64,000 nucleotides of DNA from Patiria pectinifera (lineage: Eukaryota > Echinodermata > Asteroidea > Valvatida > Asterinidae), in contig CM057146.1 in the NCBI GenBank assembly GCA_029964075.1, forward strand, positions 10,063,501 to 10,127,500, written 5' to 3'. This document shows, in pieces, positions 56,501 to 64,000 of this stretch. Numbering within the stretch: the stretch's first letter is position 1; every line of letters begins with the position of its first letter. The notes beneath the pieces were generated by a model that worked only from the letters and a program-made list of their open reading frames with translations, was not told the origin of the DNA and did no database searches. The translations under genes and the position numbers were made by a program.

Positions 56501-59382
56501 TCATCTGCCATGGGGCTAGCTTGGCTGAAGACACCGGACCGACGCCAGTAGAACGATTGAGCAACATCAGAATTCACCAAGAAACAGGATACAGGAGGAC
56601 TCACAGGTAAACAACAGACGATATACAGTCATACATGTACAGGATGTATTCATCCCTGGAAAGTTTTTTATAAATCTTCAAAGGAAAAACAGACCAATAT
56701 GTTTATGCGTATGCATCAGCTCTTTAAATCTTCTTTTAATGGTAGTTAGAGAAAAAAATAATCTTAAATGAAAACTAATTTTGCAGGATAATCCACGTCA
56801 AGTCATCATCCCCAAGCACCTCCGAGTCTTCCTAAGAGAGATTTCCGGCCGCCCTAATGGACCCTCATCAGTCCTGGCCCTGTGCCCTAGTCGCCACTCT
56901 GTATGCCAACCAAGAGTGGCGGCCCATGATGAGTGGTCCATGACCAACTTTTGGCGACCATACAGCTGGTTGTCTGTCAGACTACCATCCTAAAGATCCT
57001 AAGAGAGATCTCCGGCCGCCCTAATGGACCCTCATCAGCCTGCCCTGTGCCCTAGTCGCCACTCTGCATGCCAACCAAGAGTGGCGGCCCATGATGAGTG
57101 GTCCATGACTTTTGGCGACTAGCTGGTTGTCTGTCAGACTACAATGCTAAAGAGCTCTCCTCCTGGAGACTTTGGAGCAGAAACACACTGTACACCAGCA
57201 GGGTGACATTCCTGCTAGACACCACCTCGACTCTAGTTCCGGCGGCAGCATCATATCTGGAGTTGATACAACACCTCTAGGCTCCAACCTATTGCCTGCA
57301 GGTGTGGACGCCCGTTCCGTAGCCCTAGCAGCCTGGGCCGTTTACTGATTGGACAAGTCAAAGAAAGGAAAACCAGCCCGGTAAACAAGTTCAGTTTCAG
57401 CCCCCTGCCCAAGCTGCCCTGCCAAGCCAGACTCCAAATGTCATCTATCATGGGGCTGGCAATAGCTGAAGACTCCGGACCGACGCCAGTAGAACGATTG
57501 AGCAACATCAGAATTCACCAAGTTACAGGATACAGGAGGACTAAAAGGTAAGCTAGAGACCTGGAGTGTATTTATCCCTGAATGGCTCTCCGTAAATCCT
57601 GTGGTAGCATGATACAAAAAAAGGATTCTTGGTAGTGGTAGTTTTTTTTGATAAAGAACAGGTGCATGAGTGACATTTAACAACAAATTTTCCATGAAAA
57701 CTCATTTTGCAGGATCATCAACGTCAAGCGACTCTCCCCAAGTACCTCCGAGTCTTCCCAAAGAGAGATCTCCAGCCGCCCTTGTGGACCCTCATCAGTC
57801 CTGTCCCTGTGCCCTACGTCGCCACTCTGCATGCCAACCAAGAGTGGCGGCCCAAGATGAGTGGTCCATGACCGACTTTTGGCGGCCAGCCTAAAAGATC
57901 TCTCTCCTTCTGAAGACTCGGTGCAGAGACGCAGTCCACACGGGAAGGGGGGGAGGGGGAGGGGGAGGGGGAGGGGGTGTAACATCATCGCGCGACTTAT
58001 TGTCGATGAAGGTGATCATCGTTCTACTGGGATATGGCAACTGAGGATCACTCCAAAGGTGAATGTCGCAAAATAGTGCAAATCGTGAAAAGTCTGATAG
58101 ATATTTTTCCTCATCAGATTGGCTCGGTAAACCCTTCAGTAATTACCCCAAAAAATAATAAGACAATAATTATTACAATGTAGTAGTTAGAAAGATACTA
58201 CTGAAGAATCATGTACCTACATTGTAACATTTCCCTTTGTGACATGTAGTAATGGGATATAGGATGTCAACTGCCCCAGAAGAATCACTTTCACCAAATG
58301 GAATATAATACACCTAAAAAAGACATGATGACATCATGCTTTGTTTAAATGCACACATTCATATGCGGCCGTGTAGGTACGAGTGGCTCTTGTCCCTCGC
58401 CTCCCTGGTTCCTATATGAAAGCGCACATGTAAACAAAGCATGACGTCATTATGTCTTATGTCTATTGATCAGTGTGCTTGTCTTTATTCAAACGTCTGC
58501 TTATAATACAGTACGTCAGATTGGTGATGTAATGAGAAGGATATATCATAGGCGTAGCCAGCGGGGGGTAAGGGGGTATTTACCCCCCCCCCCATATTTT
58601 GTAAAGACTGCCTTTTTCCATTCAAATGCCTTTTTTTTTCCAACGGGCTAACCCCCGCCCCCGTAGTTTGTAAAGAGTGCCCTTTTTTACGAAGTGCCTT
58701 TTTTTTCTGAACAAGTGCCCTTTTCAAAAAAGTTTTTTCTGTGGCATCTGCCGTTTAGGGTGCGTTTTTCATAATTTCGCACATTGTATCGCACCATATA
58801 TTGGCCCTTTGTGTGCATAATTGTCGGTTTTGAACATCGACAGATGGAACGGCAGTCATTTTGAAAATTTGGAAAATTGCTTGTCATTCTATACTTTTAT
58901 TTTTTCAAAGAACAAATCTGCGATGGCCCTATAGACCTTTATCATGCTGCCACCATTTCAGTCATGTTCCCTGTGTCAAATTACAGTACCGAATGATGTT
59001 TCTTGTGCAAAAAGGAACCAGACTATTTTCTTCCAGCCTCGCTTTGGTTACGTTGATTTGAATGGGGAAAATTCAAACGGTCGCAACATGATAATGGTCT
59101 ATAGCCAAATATCTACCCAAAGACATACTCTGGACTGTGTGCCAAGTAACTTGCATTTATCATCAAAGTATAAACATTCCCCCACCCCTTACCTGTCCCA
59201 CTCATTTGCGTTTAATCTAACACGTTTTTTTACCTTACAGTGAAGATGGGATTGAGAGATGGGATTGGAATGACATCTGGATCATCGAGGACATGAGCCC
59301 GGATCAAGGGAGGACAACTGACATTCCGTGGGGAAAAAAGGGGGGATTATTCCCCAGGAGTGTTCCTGTTATTCACGTTTAA
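53296..59382 (+). CDS. Uncharacterised array gene, copy 3 (four-exon model)
   Basis: The model joins 53296-53597, 55692-55958, 56082-56606 and 59241-59382: 1,236 nt, 411 aa, all junctions GT/AG in phase 2. One exon 1 change relative to copies 1 and 2 (Lys to Glu in RAKFGSG). Exon 3 has the same 175-codon length as copy 1, and the C-terminus is the SVPVIHV form shared with copy 2. The upstream region is interrupted by a hAT-like element about 110 bp before the start codon, which may alter expression (inference). Intron 3 again carries the exon 3-4 duplication, here with the same 1-nt insertion as copy 1. No known domain; function unknown. Confidence 0.65.
54047..54266. mobile_element. GTTTAGC palindromic MITE, intron 1, unit 3
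   Basis: Counterpart of 31570-31790. Confidence 0.7.
54402..54487 (-). mobile_element. Diverged Penelope-like terminal repeat fragment, unit 3
   Basis: Counterpart of 31925-32010. Confidence 0.7.
54789..55175. mobile_element. TTAGGCC-family MITE, unit 3
   Basis: Counterpart of 32312-32687; the right terminus has a G-run expansion before CCTAA. Confidence 0.7.
55190..55557. mobile_element. TTAA-flanked MITE, unit 3
   Basis: CCCTAAAAGGGC ... GCCCTTTTAGGG between TTAA at 55186-55189 and 55558-55561. Confidence 0.8.
55692..55958 (+). CDS. Array gene copy 3, exon 2
   Basis: 267 nt, phase 2 at both ends. Pro to Ala at PSPGDD and Leu-Lys to Leu-Arg before DFWNKG relative to copy 1. Confidence 0.7.
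56082..56606 (+). CDS. Array gene copy 3, exon 3
   Basis: 525 nt, open throughout in the same phase as copies 1 and 2. Confidence 0.7.
56787..56835 (+). CDS. Alternative terminal exon 4, copy 3
   Basis: Same acceptor TTTTGCAG; the phase-2 reading again gives a 16-residue Ser-rich tail and stop. Confidence 0.35.
56994..57897 (+). pseudogene. Internal exon 3-4 duplication, copy 3
   Basis: Near-identical to 37365-38270 of copy 1, including the frame-breaking GTTTACTG insertion and GGCAATAG stop. The terminal exon-4-like part (from 57712) is open for 48 codons in phase 2, as in copy 1. Confidence 0.6.
57945..57977 (+). repeat. (GGGGGA)n purine tract in intron 3, unit 3
   Basis: Five to six GGGGGA repeats, matching the tract at 38311-38335 in unit 1 and the pure G run at 47606 in unit 2. 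Confidence 0.85.
58547..58849. mobile_element. Segment unique to unit 3, probable transposon fragment
   Basis: Starts CATAGGCGTAGCCAGCGGGG, a terminus type common in invertebrate non-autonomous DNA elements, and contains three GTGCCCTTTT(T)-type repeats. It replaces about 60 bp found in units 1 and 2 (38955-39015), just 5' of a shared GGCAGTCATTTTGAAAATT block. A matching right end is not obvious. Confidence 0.5.
59241..59382 (+). CDS. Array gene copy 3, last exon
   Basis: Same acceptor; reads EDGIERWDWNDIWIIEDMSP and ends RSVPVIHV. AATAAA at 59534-59539. Confidence 0.68.
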
Positions 59383-60509
59383 TAATAGCATGACAAAAAA
59401 TGAGTAGAAAAAGTAATGATTAGATTTTTGTTAAAACTTAATTGTGTGATTTACAAGGTTTTTGACATTTAATTTATACAATCAGGAAATCAGCAATGTT
59501 AGAAAATCATTCTGCCATGCATGTACTACTTATAATAAAGGTATTCTATATTCAAATATATAGGGGACAAACATGTATACCTTTCAAATTTAAGTGAACA
59601 AAAAAATACCATTCAAATTTTAGTGGGAAAAAAAAACAAACAAATCAGCTTAACTAGAATCTGCGAATCAACTGCAATATCAATACGACGTATACACCAA
59701 ATCGGATCTTTAAAAAATAACGACAATATAGCGGGAGGGGGTTGGGGGTTAAAATAATAATTAAGTTGTATATAGTGGTCATTTTTAGTTAAGACTAAGT
59801 GAACACTTGAAACTGGAAACAGCAAATAGAGTGTAGTGCAGGGGTAAATACTCTGTGATAAAAGTTGGTAAATTACACACAGGGATGATCACAAAAAATG
59901 ATCATTCTTGGATTAAGCTTAGATACGAGTATTGGAAATATGGTTAAAATACATTGAGGATGGGAAAAGGAATATTAAGGTTTGTGAACAGGCTTTAAGT
60001 AATTTTTATGTTGAACATTTTTAATCATCGATGGAAAAGGGTTTTCTTATATTGTTTCGACCAGACTTCATATTTTGAAAAGAATTTCGATGACGATTAA
60101 ACAAGAATCAGCAGTATTTTTTTTTAAACATAAAGCAAAACCACTAAACAGCAAACACCATCTTATACAGTTTGTATACGTTGATTGAACGTGGGCCCTC
60201 GTATCAGGTGTCAGTAGATTTGCATAATTGTACACACTCTACAACGAATGTTATACAATTCAGCAATAAAATTCCTGGGTTTTCTTTTCTTTTATATAAC
60301 AACCAAAGGATGAGATGACACCATATCCACACGCACATCCCTGAAAGAAGACAGGAGCCTATCCAAACCTACATCCCGAGGAGAAGACACAAGGAGAGGA
60401 TGCTAACTGTCAACACCAGACTGAGAACAGAGAGGCAACAGAAGAGCCTGGGGATTCCAAACATCAACCTTCCAGGGAGTCAGGATCCTAAACGTCCACA
60501 CATCTTATA

Positions 60510-60988
60510 GGGTACAACCTTCTATTACAATTCCCATAGAAACTAGAGCTAAATGCCCATACTTCAACATTCTGTTAAAAGTACTCAAAACTCTCACAGG
60601 CATTTAAGCTGCACAGAATAATGGTGATTACCATGTCACCTTTCAGTTTCGTTTCATTTTTTGGTGGGTTGACCATTGAATTTTTGAGATATTCTCTCCC
60701 AAAGAAGACGACCCCTATTTTCCCCAAAGCGGAAAAGTAGCCATCTTGAAAAACGATCCCTCCACAACATGGCAAAAAAAGTGCCACTTTCGAGCGCGTC
60801 GAGCCCAACTGCATCTAAAATGCTCAGAATTGGAAGCCCCAAGTCCAGGCCAGAGGTTCATTGCCATATCTCTTCAATTCCCTATTTTTATGGCTCTCAG
60901 AACTGCCTAATATATAATATTTTGAGGGTATAACTTTTATTCATGAGCTCGGCGGATGAGTTTAGGCCTATTTACCGGTGTGCACCCT
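60510..60988 (-). repeat. GGGTGCAC-family repeat, inverted, unit 3
   Basis: Counterpart of 49950-50428. Confidence 0.8.
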
Positions 60989-61017
60989 TTACTAGGGAAG
61001 GATATGAGCCAAAGATA

Positions 61018-61450
61018 GGTAATCCTTACCTTTAGGACCCCGTTCCTATATAAGGTTAAAAGACTCACCAAAACAGCTGACTAAATGACATCCAAAAGTG
61101 ACATTCTGATATTTCTTGACACATTTGAAAAGTTGGCAATGACACCTTCTTGAATATCAGCAGGTTTAATTTTGTAGGAAGAGGGTAGGGCTTTGATTTA
61201 TGAGGGGTTAAAGACGACGATGACAAACAGAAAACGTATCAAAAAAGCAAGATGGCGAACTACAAAAAAGGTAGAAAAGTCACATTTTCTTTGAAAGTGC
61301 TTTTACAATTACAACTAACATGAGGTTTATCTGAAGAAACAAGACTGCTTTAGCCTGCAAAAGTCACTTTGGTACTGGACAGTCATCTGCAAAAGTCAGT
61401 TTTTGAACAGAATTCGTAAAAATAGAGGTGTCCTAAAGATAAGGATTACC
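61018..61450. mobile_element. Inverted-repeat insertion unique to unit 3
   Basis: GGTAATCCTTACCTTTAGGA at the left is mirrored by TCCTAAAGATAAGGATTACC at the right with one mismatch. Absent from units 1 and 2. The interior resembles 26893-27140 in the SRSF2-like intron 1. Confidence 0.8.
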
Positions 61451-62936
61451 CATTATGGCCACATGTCACTACCACATCCCGAGTGGATGCCATGTACAAT
61501 GGTAGATGCCAAGGCACTCTCTGCAAAACGATGAACATTATTTTTATGTTAAGAAATGAAAAAACAAATAAAATAAAAGCTTGTGGCTTGAAAAGCAAAA
61601 TAATCAACCTGATTTTTCGTAAGAAGCTTCAGCCTAAAGGACGGCTTATAACACGAATCTATTTCTTTTCAAACTTCCTTGTATAATAGGAAAATCACCT
61701 GTAGTCTGGTTCTGATCAAAATCTGCCATGACAGCCTTGAAAACCATGACCATAGACCACAAGGGACACGGGGACATGACCATGCAGGGATAGGAGGAAA
61801 GCAGCAGGCAAAGCAGGACGTGATTTTTGGACTGCAAAGAGAGGAACTTGAACTTAATAATGGTTATATCAAACTCCTGCCTATACGGCGGGCTGCCAAA
61901 TGCGCCTTGTTTGGTTTCTGATGCCAGCCTCTTGAGCCCAAGTCAAAAACACAATCCTTCTTTCAAACTTCCAAGGACATGTTCTGTAGTTCAGTAAGTA
62001 ATGAACCACCATTGACAGTGCGATTATTCTCCCCTTTCGTTTCAAATTAAGTTATGAAATGAGAGATGAAACTAATGACTTAGTATAAACCAACAAATTA
62101 GAACCATAGCTATTTTCACATCATTCAAGTCTGAACAATATTGAAACTTTGTGTCAGTTCATGTATAACAATTCTTTTCATGTATAAGAAATCAATAATA
62201 TCAAAAGTGTGCTGATTAGGGAGTTGACAAACTTGGTTGCCATGGAAAACTGGAGCCGGATGGGAATTTCCCCGTCTTTTTTCCCCAAAGGGTTTTCGCG
62301 GGGTTTTCGTCCATCCCGTATAATCAGCGAATTCTTTAAATCTGTACTTGTCATCAAAATAATGTAAGTTTTGTGTTCCCCTCACCTATGTTTTAGCAAT
62401 TTATAGTTTATCCTATATCCTGCACCACTTTTCTTGGGTGATTGTTACTTATGTTTAAATTATACTTAAAACTTTGGAATGAAAGGCCATGAAGGATATC
62501 ATACCCTTGGTAAAGAAATACAAAACAAATGAAGACGTAATTCACGAAGAGGAATCAGAGTCTCGAACAATAAGCATGTCAGTTATAGCATTTTAATCAG
62601 AACTACTATTATAGCAAAGATTTGGCGATATATCTCAATTTTTAAGAATTACACAAAATGTTCTTCGAAGTAGGTTGCATTTATAAGAAATAAACCGGCA
62701 TTAATATTGATTGAAACACAACATCTGGGTGTTGAATTTCTTTCTTATCTTTTAACACTTGCAACCACTGAGCTCAATTTTAAATAAAACTGAAGGCGGT
62801 AGACCTATGCTTCCAAAATCCGAGAGATATTATTCAAGTTTTGCAAAACTTAGGATCCAAATTAACCGAAATCGGCTGCAGTAAATGATAATCGTCTAAA
62901 TGATAATCAGAAGATCGGCTGATTGTTTAGCTAAAC

Positions 62937-63168
62937 TACACTCTACAAACTGCGTTTAGCAATTAAACACAATCTTGCTATCACTTTGTAAACATGTTTA
63001 GAAGCTAAACATTATGTGTTCAATTCCTAAACATCAATGTTCAATTGCTAAACACTGTTCATCCTTACGCTAAACATGTTTAGTATTTAATAACATGTTT
63101 ACAAAGTGATAGCAAGAAAGTGTTTAGAAAAAAAATGTTTAATTGCTAAATACAGTTTTTGCGGTGTA
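62937..63168. mobile_element. GTTTAGC palindromic MITE, 3' end of unit 3
   Basis: Counterpart of 42225-42455. Confidence 0.7.
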
Positions 63169-63360
63169 TTGATGGATAACGGATGCCCGGTGGACTCAAG
63201 AGAAACCTACAGGAGGCTCTGTACCTGTGAGAATTCCGAGTATTTTTCAAAGAATTTTGAAGCCTGCGCATTTAGCACCAGTGTCTATGGGAATTTTTTT
63301 GCAGGGTTGCACCCTTATTATAGCACGGACGCCGGCGATTAATTATTTGGACAACCGAAA

Positions 63361-63480
63361 CAATGGGAGACTTTTTTTTCCATTGTTTGCGTCATATTTA
63401 GCATGTGAGCTTCAGCTTAAACATGAAAGGACCGTACCGGTGAGTTTGCTGCCACCAACGTCTCAAAAGTCTCTCATTGA
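63361..63480. repeat. Promoter-proximal hairpin, unit 4, left arm deleted
   Basis: The GAGACTTTT leading into the left arm is followed directly by a T run, so the GGTGGCAGCAAAC arm is missing. The right arm TTTGCTGCCACCAACG is intact. The centre has TTTGCGTCA, as in unit 2. Confidence 0.75.
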
Positions 63481-63799
63481 AGGCCACAAAACAAATCCCA
63501 AGAAAAAAGCCCACTGAAGATGGCAAGCATAAAAGTCAATGATGAGCATGCGCGCGCGCCTTTGCGAGACTTTTGAGACGTTCAATGGACGGTGGCAGCA
63601 AACTCCCATTGTTTGCGTCATGATTGTCTCATAAACCTCCCATTGTCTCGCTTATGCATAAATTAACGCGCAGAGTAACATGACTCGACGTCAAACGCGA
63701 AACGTAAACATACAACACAACATTTCACGTATCGTGTTATGTGCGCCACAGTGGTATTTCCAGAGTGATATTTTTTGGTTGAGTACGTGAATTTCAGAC

Positions 63800-64000
63800 A
63801 TGTTCAACGGCATTAACCAGAGAATTTTGATGTCGGCTGCGATGTTTGGAGCCCCCACGCCGACAGTAGATTGGAACACACGGCCGAAACCAAAGAACAA
63901 GTCGGCCAAGGCCAAGGCGAGATCCGCGCGGGCCGAATTTGGCAGCGGGCCCGGGAAGAAAGGAAAGGGTGTTCGGAGTCTGATGGGCCGTCTCAACTGC
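63800..64000 (+). CDS. Array gene copy 4, exon 1, truncated by window end
   Basis: The first 67 codons of exon 1 are visible. Shares the Lys-to-Glu change with copy 3 and has its own Pro-to-Ser change in NKPAKAK. The rest lies beyond the window. Confidence 0.65.
   Translation, partial: MFNGINQRILMSAAMFGAPTPTVDWNTRPKPKNKSAKAKARSARAEFGSGPGKKGKGVRSLMGRLNC

Larger units (their letters stand above)
52199..63223 (+). repeat. Tandem array unit 3 (11.0 kb)
   Basis: Third unit with gene copy 3. Extra DNA relative to unit 2 is the hAT-like element 52706-53184, a replacement segment at 58547-58849 and the insertion 61018-61450. Confidence 0.9.
63224..64000 (+). repeat. Tandem array unit 4, cut by the window end
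   Basis: The upstream region and the first 201 nt of exon 1 of gene copy 4 are present. The array continues beyond the window. Confidence 0.9.

Overview
This is eukaryotic nuclear DNA from an animal. Introns have GT/AG borders, one gene is a complete three-exon SR splicing factor of SRSF2 (SC35) type on the minus strand, and the rest is dominated by small inverted-repeat DNA transposons, a tRNA-derived SINE and one Penelope-like retroelement. The repeat types (a MITE beginning GGGCCCAATTTCATAGAG, a ~140-bp tandem repeat with TGACCTTTGACCT cores, a SINE with an ATT tail) suggest a marine invertebrate deuterostome, most likely an echinoderm. That assignment is inference. Layout: bases 1-21,150 hold no gene I can support. 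They are a patchwork of MITE-like elements, short tandem repeats and one SINE. Bases 21,154-29,099 hold the SRSF2-like gene on the minus strand, with two introns; intron 2 is full of nested TTAA-target and TA-target MITEs. Bases 29,100-30,204 are the SRSF2 upstream region plus a dispersed repeat. Bases 30,205-64,000 are a tandem array of 9.7-12.3 kb units: three complete and the start of a fourth. Each unit carries one plus-strand copy of a gene I do not recognise. Its main reading frame is split over four exons (about 100 + 89 + 165-175 + 47-55 residues), and all three junctions fall in codon phase 2. The predicted proteins are 419, 401 and 411 aa; they are disordered, rich in Ser/Thr/Pro/Gln, with a basic N-terminal region and an acidic tryptophan-rich C-terminus. 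The large third intron contains a decayed internal duplication of exon 3 plus alternative terminal exons. Unit 1 alone carries a nearly complete Penelope-like element (reverse transcriptase plus GIY-YIG endonuclease, one frameshift) with identical 172-bp inverted terminal repeats and a 12-bp target duplication; the matching empty site is intact in units 2 and 3. Unit 3 alone carries a hAT-like insertion with an 8-bp target duplication just upstream of exon 1, and a second inverted-repeat insertion near its 3' end. Copy-to-copy differences form a mosaic: promoters alternate 1/3 versus 2/4, whereas exon 1 groups 1/2 versus 3/4. This suggests repeated unequal exchange or gene conversion. The array of uncharacterised genes is the best candidate for something undescribed.
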